A stretch of 64,000 bases of DNA, taken from contig CBDCBG010000006.1 in the NCBI GenBank assembly GCA_965214325.1, positions 3,224,001 to 3,288,000 on the forward strand, given 5' to 3'. Below the pieces are notes generated by a model. That model saw only the letters and a list, made by a program, of their open reading frames with translations, was not told the origin of the DNA and made no database searches. Each line of letters starts with the position of its first letter. The stretch's first letter is position 1. This document shows, in pieces, positions 7,919-16,297 of this stretch. A program made the translations under genes and the position numbers. The DNA comes from JAJEFO01 sp965214325 (GTDB taxonomy: Bacteria; Pseudomonadota; Alphaproteobacteria; Rhodobacterales; Rhodobacteraceae).

Positions 7919-9881
7919 GTTGAGGGAGTAGCGGTTTGCCGACGGCTTTCGCCATGTGCCGGTGCCTCAGTCTCTCCCATGGCCACGTTTCCTCACCCCC
8001 GCTCATCAAACCGGACGTGCCCTGCTCAGGCATCCGGCTTACAGACGAGATCATGCCTTCGCCCACGGAAGGCCCTTGGTCTTCGGCGCAAGGTTGACCA
8101 GGCCGAGGTCATGCCACAGCCGCTGGTTGGAGAACCGCACGTATTCTCCGGCCTTCACCTTGTGCTTCCGACAGAGCCACTGACGCAGCCGCCGGGTCGC
8201 GTGCTCGTCCACGGCCTTGCAGGCCGGGCTGACCTGACCGAGAACGTAGTGGTTCGCCCAGCCGGAGAGCATCCAGTTCAGGCGCTGCACCATGTCCTCG
8301 GTCTTCATCAGCCCGTACCGCGCGGCCGTTTGCCCGCTGATCTTGCGGCAGATGCTCTGGACGCTCGCCTTGCTCGGGCGGGTGCCGATGTAGCACCCTT
8401 CCCCGTGTGGGCGATAGTTGCGTCCAATGCGGTATCCAAGGAACGCCATCGGTTCCTCCGGACACCGCAGGCATCGGGTCTTCCGTTCGTTGACCGGCAG
8501 CTTCAGGGCCTCCATGAGCCGCCTGACCGCCGCCAGCATCTCCGCTGCCGGGGCCTTGCCGAGAACACAGAAGTCGTCCGCGTAGTTCACGATCTCCGAA
8601 CGGTAGTGCCGGGCATGGCCCAGCACCTTCCAGCCCAGTATGAATCGGCGCATGTGGATGTTCGACAGGACCGGGCTGATCGGCGCCCCTTGCGGGGTGC
8701 CCTTCCGTTCCCTGCGCGCCCGGTTCGTGCGGCGTCTGCCGCCCTTGCCGTCGTCCTCCTCCACCGGCATCTCCAGCCACGCCTTGACGAGTCCGAGCAT
8801 CTTGCCGTCGCTGACGCGACGGGCGACGCTCTTCATCAGTTCGGCATGCGGTATCTCGCCGAAGTGGTTGGACAGGTCGCAGTCGACCACCTCGTTGTGC
8901 CCCGTGTTCAGGAGGCTGTGGACGCGTCTCACCGCGTCGTTCGCGCTCCGCTCCGGCCGGCAGGCGTACTGCTCCGGTTGCAGGTCGGCCTCGAATGTCG
9001 GCTCAAGCAAGAGCATGGCCGATGTCTGCGCCACCCGGTCCCGTATGCAGGGAATGCCCAATGGCCGGAACTCGCCGGGCTGCTTCTTCGGGATCAGCAC
9101 CTGCCGCACCGGTTTCGGCGCGTAGGTCCCCTCCCTCAGATCCCGCGACAGTTCCCCAAGCCAGCGATCCACGCCGCGCGCCTCGATGTCCGTGAACCTC
9201 TCCCCGTCCACCCCGGCAGAGCCGCCGTTGCGGCGTACCCTGACCCAGGCCTCGTGCAGGAAGTCGGCCCGCCACACCTTGTCGGCGAGTGCGTGAAACC
9301 GCCGCTCGGGTTCTTCCTTCGCTTTCGCATGCAGCATGGTCTGGAGTTTCCGAACCGGTACCGACCCTGTCAGACTTGCATCAGTGGTCATGCCTTGCGT
9401 CCTTTCCATGCCATTCTCGAATCAGGGCCCCTTCCCTCCGCCGGCATTGCCCGGCCTCCTCGGTAGTACGGGCCCATCCGCCACCCTGCCGGCCCGGACT
9501 GGTCCTCGCGGATTTCCGGTTGGCGCGTGCACGCCACCGACAGGGCTTCCCGTGTTGCCTCTTCCCTCATCTTCCATGCATGCCAGTGCCACTGCCCCGG
9601 CGGAAGCAGGCCGATGCCCGTGTCGCTCGCTTCTCGGCCTGCCGTCGGCCTTCCCCTTGCTTCAGGAGGGTCGGCTTCCGCATCGACTGTTTCGAGGCCT
9701 GCTCGGCATTCACGCGCGTTCCGGCCTGCATGGTCGCTGAACCGCCCAAGGCGGCCCTTCTGCCAGAGTGCTTCAGTCCATTTCGTTGCCTCCATGAACC
9801 GCCCTGGCTGCTACCAACCGGAGCGACAGTTGTTGGGTGGGATTCGCACCCACCAGAGAGAAGCGCCTTACCACGGCGCAC
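7919..9881 (-). mobile_element. group II intron 1 with reverse transcriptase
   Basis: The minus strand starts GTGCGCCGTGG at 9881, the usual bacterial group II 5' consensus, and shows paired segments such as GGTGGGTGCGAATCCCACC soon after. The reverse transcriptase occupies 8051-9391. Domain V is recognisable at about 8008-8042 (minus), reading AAGCCGGATGCC, a loop and GGCACGTCCGGTTT. The 3' end is placed near 7919 after CTACTCCCTCAAC, but could differ by a few bases. The 5' exon lies in a dispersed repeat (see 9906-10051). This intron differs from the two related copies at 53836-54514 and 61133-63043. Confidence 0.8.
8051..9391 (-). CDS. ltrA: group II intron reverse transcriptase/maturase
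   Basis: A 446-residue intron-encoded protein. RT motifs in order are IPKKQPGEFRPLGIP, CRPERSANDAV, VDCDLSNHF (first catalytic Asp), GTPQGAPISPVLSNI, the active-site box YADD in VNYADDFCVLGK, and FLGYRIG. The thumb/maturase segment follows (MLSGWANHYVLGQ). It would help the intron RNA fold and splice and then copy it into DNA targets. No HNH endonuclease domain is seen at the C-terminus. The start at 9391 follows GGAAAGGA; an in-frame ATG at 9409 is also possible. It lies in domain IV of the intron at 7919-9881. Confidence 0.9.
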   Translation of the reverse strand: MTTDASLTGSVPVRKLQTMLHAKAKEEPERRFHALADKVWRADFLHEAWVRVRRNGGSAGVDGERFTDIEARGVDRWLGELSRDLREGTYAPKPVRQVLIPKKQPGEFRPLGIPCIRDRVAQTSAMLLLEPTFEADLQPEQYACRPERSANDAVRRVHSLLNTGHNEVVDCDLSNHFGEIPHAELMKSVARRVSDGKMLGLVKAWLEMPVEEDDGKGGRRRTNRARRERKGTPQGAPISPVLSNIHMRRFILGWKVLGHARHYRSEIVNYADDFCVLGKAPAAEMLAAVRRLMEALKLPVNERKTRCLRCPEEPMAFLGYRIGRNYRPHGEGCYIGTRPSKASVQSICRKISGQTAARYGLMKTEDMVQRLNWMLSGWANHYVLGQVSPACKAVDEHATRRLRQWLCRKHKVKAGEYVRFSNQRLWHDLGLVNLAPKTKGLPWAKA

Positions 9882-9905
9882 TGAAGTTCCGTTTAGCCAG
9901 GCAAA

Positions 9906-10051
9906 CAAGCTCTTCTCGGAGTTTTGTCGGCAATCTTGGCGCGTAGTGAGCGTGCAAGATTCCATGAACAACCCCAATACGAGGGATGAAGCCTCATCCG
10001 GAAAAAAGGGTTCACGAAAGTTGTAAGATTCAGCGCCCGCCAGGACGTCTG
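9906..10051 (+). repeat. dispersed repeat A, related to 21410-21612
   Basis: This stretch aligns along its whole length with 21410-21612. Shared landmarks in the same order are AAGCTC, TCGGCAAT/CCGACAAT, GCAAGATT, CATGAAC, ATCCGGAAAAA, GGTTCACGA and a terminal AGGACGTCTG (here) or AGGACCTCTG (there). It lacks ~55 internal bases of the other copy. It has no gene of its own and looks like the end of a mobile element. Its terminal AGGACGTCTG is identical to the target half-site of the group II introns at 54514 and 61133. Group II intron 1 is inserted close to its other side. Confidence 0.65.
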
Positions 10052-10121
10052 GATATGGCACCGATTTGACGGACGAGTGCGCCCAGCCTTGATAGGCTGG
10101 GCGCTTGCCGTGTGTCAGCCT

Positions 10122-11105
10122 TCATTTGCAATCCCCGGGAATGGCGACGGGCCGCGCCCGCCGGGTCTTGTTGTCCTTCTCCGGCTTGGAACCAGACATC
10201 GCGAACTCGGGGGCAAGGTCGACGGCCAATTGGCAGAACAGCTCGCCCAAGTCGCCAAGTTCCCCTTTCGCCCGTGTATGCAGCCCGAAGACGCGAACGG
10301 CGACCGGCTCGGCAACCTCCAGGCAGCTCAGCTGGCCACGCTCGACCTCCTCGCGCACGATCTGCTCCGCCGCCAGCGTAACGGCATCGGACAGCCGGAC
10401 GATCTGTTTCAGCAAATCGATCGACGCGGCTTGTACGGTACGTTGCGGAAACGGGATTCCGTTGGCGGTGAACAGCGCTTCGATCAGGGTTCGGAACGCC
10501 CCGCCATGCGGCGGAATCGCCCAAAGCGCATCCTGCAAGTCGGCAAGCGATACGGCATCATGTTCCAGCAGATGATGCTCCGCGCGCGTGACCAACACGG
10601 TCTTTGCTGAGAACAGCGGCCGGGTGAAAAAGGCCGGCAGATTGGCGGCAGTTCCAGGTGCTGCGATCACCACGTCAAGCTCGTTGCGCGCAAGCAAGTC
10701 CATCAGGTCCTCGTCAACACCTTCGGTGACGCTGATCGCGGCCTCGCTCGTGATGTTCAGGATACGACTGATCACCTCCGGGATCAGGCCGTTGGCGGAC
10801 AGCGGCGTCCCGCCGATGCGCAGCCGTCCGCTGATTCCATGGGGCAGCAGGTTGATCTTGTCTTCAGCAGACAGAATTGCAGCCTCGATCTCGTGTCCGT
10901 GCCGGGCCAGGGCCCGGCCGGCGCGGGTCAGCTTGGCTCCGTGGCGTCCGCGATCGACAAGCCTTACCTTCGTTATGTCCTCAATGCGCTGAATGCTGAC
11001 CGACAGCGCCGGCTGGGATATGTTGAGCGATACGGCGGCTTTGACATAGCTGCCATGGGTCCCGATAGCTGCGAGATAGCGAAGGTATCGAGGCTTGATT
11101 GCCAT
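10122..11105 (-). CDS. LysR-family transcriptional regulator
   Basis: A DNA-binding regulator of 327 residues. The N-terminal winged helix-turn-helix reads YLRYLAAIGTHGSYVKAAV and then SLNISQPALSVSIQRIE (residues 8-45), and the effector domain (about 95-300) shows the LRIGGTPLSANGLIP and LDVVIAAPG strands. It is divergent from the TRAP transporter gene at 11254 with 148 bases between the starts, the classic arrangement for a LysR protein that controls its neighbour in response to the transported compound or a breakdown product. The C-terminal tail is long and basic. The ligand is unknown. Confidence 0.9.
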   Translation of the reverse strand: MAIKPRYLRYLAAIGTHGSYVKAAVSLNISQPALSVSIQRIEDITKVRLVDRGRHGAKLTRAGRALARHGHEIEAAILSAEDKINLLPHGISGRLRIGGTPLSANGLIPEVISRILNITSEAAISVTEGVDEDLMDLLARNELDVVIAAPGTAANLPAFFTRPLFSAKTVLVTRAEHHLLEHDAVSLADLQDALWAIPPHGGAFRTLIEALFTANGIPFPQRTVQAASIDLLKQIVRLSDAVTLAAEQIVREEVERGQLSCLEVAEPVAVRVFGLHTRAKGELGDLGELFCQLAVDLAPEFAMSGSKPEKDNKTRRARPVAIPGDCK

Positions 11106-11253
11106 AACGCCAGTTTATCGAAATCTAAATCTTTTATATTTGCGCTAATATCAGGACAAGTGTCAAGTTCACCAGGTGCCGCGCACTTCTTGTGTCCGTG
11201 CACAGGAAATTTGAAGCTAAACTGCGCCCAGCGGTTAACAGCGGGAGAAATCA
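11106..11253. promoter_or_regulatory. divergent promoter region between LysR and TRAP genes
   Basis: The first half is AT-rich (TTTATCGAAATCTAAATC, then TTTTATATTTGCG) in an otherwise GC-rich window. Divergent regions next to LysR genes normally hold the LysR site and both promoters. A GGGAGAAATCA ribosome site directly precedes the DctP start. No exact T-N11-A box is claimed. Confidence 0.5.
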
Positions 11254-12252
11254 ATGAACATCTTCAAAGCCGCAACTGCGATTGCCCTCCTGGCCGTGGG
11301 AGCCCTGCCGAGCGCGACACTGGCCGAGACACTAAAGGTCTCGACCTTTGTGCCGCCGAAGCACGCCTTCAACCGAATGCTGACAGCGTGGGGAGAGGAA
11401 CTGGCGGAGAATTCCGGCGGGGAATTGACGATCAACCTGTTCCCGGCCGGCCAGTTGGGACCGCCACCGCGCCAGTATGATCTGGCCGCGACCGGCGCCG
11501 CCGATGTCGCGGTCCATTTGACGGCAACGACGCCGGGACGCTTCCCGATCGCAGAACTGGCTGCCCTGCCGCTTTCCTACCCCTCGGCCGGAAGTGACAG
11601 CGCGACATCTTCGCAGCGCCTGACAGAATTGGCCGAAGCGTACCTGGCTGACGAGAATCCCGGTACCAAGATCCTCTGGATGGCCGTGACGCCGCCGCTG
11701 AAGATCAATATCAAGGGCGACAAGCCGGCCATGCTGTCGGACCTGGCAGGCAAGCGGATCCGCTATGCCGGCAAGGTCTTCCAGGCGATGATCGAAGACC
11801 TGGACGCGTCGCCGATGCCGGTGCCGCCGGGCGAGGTGTCGGAATCGCTGTCCAAGGGTGTTATCGACGGTGCAACCTTTCCCTACGAGGCGCTCATGGC
11901 CTTCGACCTGGGCGATGTCATCGACTTTTCGATCGAACCGGGCATGGCCTCGGCGGTCTTTTCGGTCGTCATGAACGAGGCCAAGTTCAATTCGCTGTCG
12001 CCCGAACATCAGCGGTTGATCCTTGACACGACCGGACCGGCGCGCGCGAACGCTTTCGGTGCCATGTGGGACGATGGCGAGGCCAAGGGGCGCGAATACG
12101 TCTTGTCCAAGGATGTCGAAATCGTCGTCCTGGAAGGTGCGGAGCTCGCCAAGTTGACGTCGATTGTCGAACCAATCATCGAGTCCACGATCCAGGCGGT
12201 CGAGGAGAGCGGCAAGCCCGGCCGGGCATTCTTTGACGCCTATACCGAGTAG
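11254..12252 (+). CDS. dctP: TRAP transporter substrate-binding protein DctP
   Basis: A periplasmic solute receptor of 332 residues. A signal peptide covers the first ~24 residues (IALLAVGALPSATLAE), followed by the DctP fold. The conserved segment LAGKRIRYAGKVFQAMIEDL (about 168-187) and the arginine in it that usually grips the substrate carboxylate are present. TRAP receptors mostly bind organic acids such as C4-dicarboxylates, keto acids, sugar acids and aromatic acids. The small and large permease genes follow directly. Downstream genes for a 2-hydroxyacid dehydrogenase, an M24-fold hydrolase and a resorcylate-type decarboxylase suggest an organic acid as substrate. Confidence 0.9.
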   Translation: MNIFKAATAIALLAVGALPSATLAETLKVSTFVPPKHAFNRMLTAWGEELAENSGGELTINLFPAGQLGPPPRQYDLAATGAADVAVHLTATTPGRFPIAELAALPLSYPSAGSDSATSSQRLTELAEAYLADENPGTKILWMAVTPPLKINIKGDKPAMLSDLAGKRIRYAGKVFQAMIEDLDASPMPVPPGEVSESLSKGVIDGATFPYEALMAFDLGDVIDFSIEPGMASAVFSVVMNEAKFNSLSPEHQRLILDTTGPARANAFGAMWDDGEAKGREYVLSKDVEIVVLEGAELAKLTSIVEPIIESTIQAVEESGKPGRAFFDAYTE

Positions 12253-12312
12253 CCGAACAAGGCGGTCAGGCGCTAGCTGCGGCATTCGCCGACAAGATCG
12301 CTGGAGTTTCGC

Positions 12313-12837
12313 TTGGAATCCTGGATGTCAACGCTGATTGCCACTGCCCGCTTCGTGATCAGGGCCTACCTTGGCGTCGCGATGGCGGCCTTGGCTGTCA
12401 TGATGATGATGATCGTCGTCGATGTCTTCATGCGATACACGTTCAATGCACCGGTGGCCGGAGCGTTCGACGTTGTCGAAATCTGCCTGGTGGTCGCGGT
12501 TTTCTACAGCATGGGCGCCGCGATCTCGGGCTTCCATGAGATCGTTATCGATCTTGTCGATCAGGTTGTGTCGCCGAGGGTCGTCCGGCTTCTTTGCCGG
12601 ACAGCGGGCCTGCTGTCGGCAGCGATCCTGCTGTTCATCTTCATCTCGATGCTGCAGCCCGCCATGCAGTCCTATCGGTATGGCGAGGTGCGGCTGGAGC
12701 TGAATGTTCCCGTCTGGATCATCTGGGCGATCGCGCTGGCCGGGATGTGCGGCGGATTGCTCGCGTCGATCCTGAACGTTCTGAGACCGCCGCACGCAGG
12801 AGCGGTCGACCCGTCAACGGCGTCCGAAGCATCATGA
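12313..12837 (+). CDS. dctQ: TRAP transporter small permease DctQ
   Basis: A 174-residue inner-membrane protein with four predicted membrane segments (for example GVAMAALAVMMMMIVVDVF and VWIIWAIALAGMCGGLLAS). The motif VVDVFMRYTFNAPVAGAFDV is typical of DctQ. The TTG at 12313 is chosen because GGAG lies 6 bases upstream; an ATG 12 bases further in is an alternative. The stop overlaps the DctM start by 4 bases (ATGA), so the two permease subunits are coupled. Confidence 0.88.
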   Translation: MESWMSTLIATARFVIRAYLGVAMAALAVMMMMIVVDVFMRYTFNAPVAGAFDVVEICLVVAVFYSMGAAISGFHEIVIDLVDQVVSPRVVRLLCRTAGLLSAAILLFIFISMLQPAMQSYRYGEVRLELNVPVWIIWAIALAGMCGGLLASILNVLRPPHAGAVDPSTASEAS

Positions 12838-14135
12838 CCCCGGCGATGATGGGCCTATTGTCTGTGGGTGTCCTGTTCGGGCTGCTCTTCGTCCGCGTGC
12901 CGGTTTGGCTGGCCCTCGCGCTCATCGGCATCGCCGGCAACATCATCCTTTCGAACGTGTCGGTCGCCCAGTTCATCGCCGGATCAACCACCTTCGACAT
13001 GGCATCGAAATACGGACTGTCAGTCATTCCGATGTTCATCCTGATGGGTGAAATCGCCACTAGGTCGCAACTGTCAGCCGCGCTGTTCTCGTCTGCACGC
13101 GTCGTTCTGTCCGGTCTGCGAGGCGCACTGTCCGTTGCCACGATCGCGGCCTCCGGTGCGTTTGGCGCCATTTCGGGGTCTTCGGTAGCGACGGCCGCCA
13201 CGATGACGCGCATTTCCCTGCCGGAGATGCGCAAGGCGAGGTACGACGACGGGTATTCGGCGGCTTCCGTCGCTGCGGGCGGCACTTTGGGCATTCTCAT
13301 TCCGCCGTCGATCATCCTGATAATTTACGGCGCGATTGCCGAGGAATCCGTCCCCAGACTCTTCGCAGCGTCGCTGCTGCCGGGCATTGTGCTCCTGTCT
13401 CTTTACATTGCGGTCGCGCTTGTCCTGGCGAATGTCAGGACCGGGATGGTGCCCAGCGACATGATGGCGACGTTTCACGAGCGGATCGTCGCCGCTTTCA
13501 GGCCCTGGCAGTTCGTCGTCTTGTTCGTCGTCACGATCGGCGGGATCTACGGCGGCGTCTTTAGCCCGAACGAGGCTGCAGGGGTCGGGTGCTTCGGGGC
13601 GGTGCTGCTTGGTTTCCTGGAACGGCGCCTAAGCGTCAGAGGGCTGCTGGAGGCTTTGCGCTCCGCGGCGATCACGACAGCCGCTTTGTTCATGATCGTC
13701 ATCGGGGCGACGATGTTTGCGAACTTCGTCGTTCAGACGCGCCTGCCCAACTTGCTGATCGCCACCACCGACGCGATGGAGCTTGCCCCGCTGACGGTCA
13801 TGGGGATCATAATTTGCCTCTACGTAGTGCTTGGGTGCTTTCTGGAAGGCATTGGCATGGTGCTCATCACGGTGCCCGTCTTCTTGCCGGTGATCACGGA
13901 CTATGGCTACGATCCGTTGTGGTTCGGGATCATCGTCGTGATCGTCGTCGAGCTCGGCCTGATCACGCCGCCTGTCGGAATGAATATCTTCATCATCCAG
14001 GCACAGGCGCCCGACGTGCGACTTGGGCAACTGTACCGGGGCATCGTGCCGTTTCTTGTCGCGCCGATCGTCCTGATCATTCTTCTCTTCGGGTTTCCAC
14101 AAATCGCGTTGTGGCTGCCGGATCTCTTGTACTAA
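12834..14135 (+). CDS. dctM: TRAP transporter large permease DctM
   Basis: A 433-residue inner-membrane transporter with about 12 membrane segments, the sodium-driven channel subunit of the TRAP system. Family hallmarks include YGLSVIPMFILMGEIA, the GAISGSSVATAATM re-entrant loop near residue 105, and GGTLGILIPPSIILIIYG near 155. The second pseudo-repeat has GLITPPVGMNIFI near residue 380. It starts inside the DctQ stop and is followed, 9 bases after its own stop and with a GGGGGG ribosome site, by the dehydrogenase gene, so transport and catabolic genes are probably one transcript. Confidence 0.93.
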   Translation: MTPAMMGLLSVGVLFGLLFVRVPVWLALALIGIAGNIILSNVSVAQFIAGSTTFDMASKYGLSVIPMFILMGEIATRSQLSAALFSSARVVLSGLRGALSVATIAASGAFGAISGSSVATAATMTRISLPEMRKARYDDGYSAASVAAGGTLGILIPPSIILIIYGAIAEESVPRLFAASLLPGIVLLSLYIAVALVLANVRTGMVPSDMMATFHERIVAAFRPWQFVVLFVVTIGGIYGGVFSPNEAAGVGCFGAVLLGFLERRLSVRGLLEALRSAAITTAALFMIVIGATMFANFVVQTRLPNLLIATTDAMELAPLTVMGIIICLYVVLGCFLEGIGMVLITVPVFLPVITDYGYDPLWFGIIVVIVVELGLITPPVGMNIFIIQAQAPDVRLGQLYRGIVPFLVAPIVLIILLFGFPQIALWLPDLLY

Positions 14136-14144
14136 GGGGGGACC

Positions 14145-15101
14145 ATGAAAGAGCGCGTCCTAATCATGAATTCCGATGCCCATTGGTTTGCCAACCAGCT
14201 TGCAGAGGCCTGCCCGGGCTTCGCCTATGCCGCTGCCGAGTCGCCGGAACAGGCCATGGAGATTGCGCCGGAAGCCGAGATTCTCGTCGGCCTTGCGCCG
14301 GCGCTCGGCGAGCCGCTGATCCAGTCGATGAAGAAACTGAAGTGGATTCACGCGCTCACGACCGGCGTCGACAATCTCGTCAGCTCAACGTCGATCGGCG
14401 CGGGCGTGTTTCTGTCCAACAGCCGTGGATTTCACGGGCCACAGATGTCGGAGTTGGCCATCCTGCTGATGTTGAGCACGCTGCGGGACTACCCGCGCAT
14501 TCTGGACAATCAGCGGGCAAGGCTATGGGAGCGCTGGCCGCAGCCGCTCTTGCAGGGGCGGACGGCCTGCATCGTCGGCGTCGGATCGATAGCGGAAGCG
14601 CTGGCCGCACGCCTGCTTGCGCTCGAGATGACCGTCACGGGCGTTTCCGACGGGCGCTCGGAAGTTGCCGGGTTCACCAGCATCTACAAGCGTGCCGATC
14701 TTCCAGTTGCGGTGAGTGGCGCGGATTTCGTGGTGGTCCTGGCGCCTTATACATCGCAGACCCATCACATTGTCGGCGACACGGCAATCGCTGCCATGCG
14801 CCGCGACGCGATCCTGATCAATCTTTCGCGCGGCGGCTGTGTGGATGAAGATGCCGTCAAGCGGCATCTCGCGGCGGGCACCATTCGAGCTGCGGCGCTC
14901 GACGTGTTCGAGGAGGAGCCGCTGGCAGCGAGCAGTTCGCTCTGGGACGCACCGGGAGTGACAATCACGCCGCACATCGGCGGCGTCAGCGACAATTATC
15001 GGGAGCAAGTGCTGCCGGTCGTCATCAACAATCTGAACGCGTGGGCCGAAGGCGGCGGACCGGCCTTGCCTGATCGCGTCGAACGGGAGCACACGGCATG
15101 A
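14145..15101 (+). CDS. D-isomer-specific 2-hydroxyacid dehydrogenase
   Basis: A cytoplasmic NAD(P)-dependent oxidoreductase of 318 residues that would interconvert a 2-hydroxy acid and a 2-oxo acid. The Rossmann segment is CIVGVGSIAEALAARLL (about residues 140-158); the usual GxGxxG is here GVGSIA, with alanine as the last glycine. The catalytic Arg is in LINLSRGG, the Glu in VFEEEP and the His in TPHIGG. The stop overlaps the start of the M24-type gene (ATGA). It probably acts on the acid imported by the TRAP system or on a downstream product, though the substrate is not shown by the sequence. Confidence 0.87.
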   Translation: MKERVLIMNSDAHWFANQLAEACPGFAYAAAESPEQAMEIAPEAEILVGLAPALGEPLIQSMKKLKWIHALTTGVDNLVSSTSIGAGVFLSNSRGFHGPQMSELAILLMLSTLRDYPRILDNQRARLWERWPQPLLQGRTACIVGVGSIAEALAARLLALEMTVTGVSDGRSEVAGFTSIYKRADLPVAVSGADFVVVLAPYTSQTHHIVGDTAIAAMRRDAILINLSRGGCVDEDAVKRHLAAGTIRAAALDVFEEEPLAASSSLWDAPGVTITPHIGGVSDNYREQVLPVVINNLNAWAEGGGPALPDRVEREHTA

Positions 15102-16285
15102 AGGGCCTTGACTTCATCACCCACACCAGCGCCGCGGAACTGGAACGGCGCTGGGCCGCTGTACGGTCCGCCATGAGAGACGCCTGCCTGGACGCGCTGG
15201 TCATGCAGGGCCGAGACGACTGGCTTGGCGGCTATGTGCGCTGGTTCACCGACGTCTGGGCGGTCAACGGCTATCCCAGAACCGTGCTCTTCTATGCCGA
15301 CCGTCCGATGACGGTCGTCGAGATGGGCCCGTTCGACGGCAGGAACGACGTCGTAGACGACGATCCCGTAAATCGCGGCGTAGCTCGCGTTCTGTCGACG
15401 CCCTCATTCTTTTCGGTCGGCTATTCGCCGCGCTATGACGCCGAGCTGGTCGCCCGCGATCTCAAGGCAAACGGCGCCAAGCGCATCGGCTTGCTGACGC
15501 CGGACAGCCTGCCGACGAGTCTCGTCCGTGGAATTGAAGGCGTCAACGAGGCTGCGATAACTGACGCAACCGACATGGTCGATCTGATCAAGGCGGTGAA
15601 GAGCCCCGAGGAGCTCGATCAGGTGCGGGCGGCATGCGTGATGCAGGACAGGGTGCTCAAGGCCGTCTGCGAGTTCATCAAGCCGGGGATGCGCGACATT
15701 GACGTGATCAACTTCGCGCAGGCCGAGGCGCACAGGCTCGGGTCGGACAATGGCCTCTTTCTGGGTTCATCTGCACCCATGGGCCAGGCAGCGCGCTTCA
15801 AGGCGCGCCAGCGTCAGGGAAAGATGATAGAGAAGGGTGAGCATTTCTCCATCCTGATCGAGGTAAACGGCCCCGGCAGCATGTATGCCGAGGTCGCGCG
15901 AACCATTGTTCTCGGTCGTGCCACCAACGAGCTGAAGGACGCGTTCGCGACGGTGAAGGAAGCTCAGGACCACACTCTCTCGATGATAAGGCCCGGCGCC
16001 GTCCCCGCCGATATCGCCAAGGCGCATGACGCATGGATGATCAGCCGCGGATTGCCGGCGGAAAGGCGTCTCTACGCCCATGGACAGGGTTATGACCTCG
16101 TGGAACGGCCGCTCATTCGCGCCGATGAAACCATGAAGCTTGCCGCCGGCATGAACCTCGCGGTCCATCCCGGGTACGATGACGACACCGTGTTTGCCGT
16201 GATCTGCGACAATTACGTCGTGACCGAGGACGGCGTGAGCGACTGCCTGCATCAGACGCCCAAGCAGGTATTCGAGATAGACTGA
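15098..16285 (+). CDS. M24/creatinase-fold hydrolase (pita-bread fold)
   Basis: A 395-residue protein with an N-terminal creatinase-like domain (about 1-150) and a C-terminal pita-bread domain. Several metal ligands of true aminopeptidase P/prolidase are replaced. The two Asp ligands correspond to Glu in LIEVNGPGSMYAEVART, and the two Glu ligands fall at VHPGY and VICDNY, with no Glu. The His of HGQGYDLVERP is kept. This resembles metal-independent family members such as creatinase and ectoine hydrolase, which cut non-peptide C-N bonds. It overlaps the dehydrogenase stop by 4 bases and precedes the decarboxylase by 12, so it is part of the same catabolic operon. Confidence 0.8.
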   Translation: MKGLDFITHTSAAELERRWAAVRSAMRDACLDALVMQGRDDWLGGYVRWFTDVWAVNGYPRTVLFYADRPMTVVEMGPFDGRNDVVDDDPVNRGVARVLSTPSFFSVGYSPRYDAELVARDLKANGAKRIGLLTPDSLPTSLVRGIEGVNEAAITDATDMVDLIKAVKSPEELDQVRAACVMQDRVLKAVCEFIKPGMRDIDVINFAQAEAHRLGSDNGLFLGSSAPMGQAARFKARQRQGKMIEKGEHFSILIEVNGPGSMYAEVARTIVLGRATNELKDAFATVKEAQDHTLSMIRPGAVPADIAKAHDAWMISRGLPAERRLYAHGQGYDLVERPLIRADETMKLAAGMNLAVHPGYDDDTVFAVICDNYVVTEDGVSDCLHQTPKQVFEID

Positions 16286-16297
16286 CATGAGGCTTGC

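Noticed and set aside
7563..8066. Minus-strand frame of 167 residues
   Set aside because: It crosses the group II intron 3' end and the IS1634 scrap, which matches on the plus strand; no motif on the minus strand.
8051..9391. A diversity-generating retroelement or retron instead of a group II intron
   Set aside because: The gene lies in a segment with a GTGCG start and a domain V hairpin, and no template/variable repeat pair was seen.
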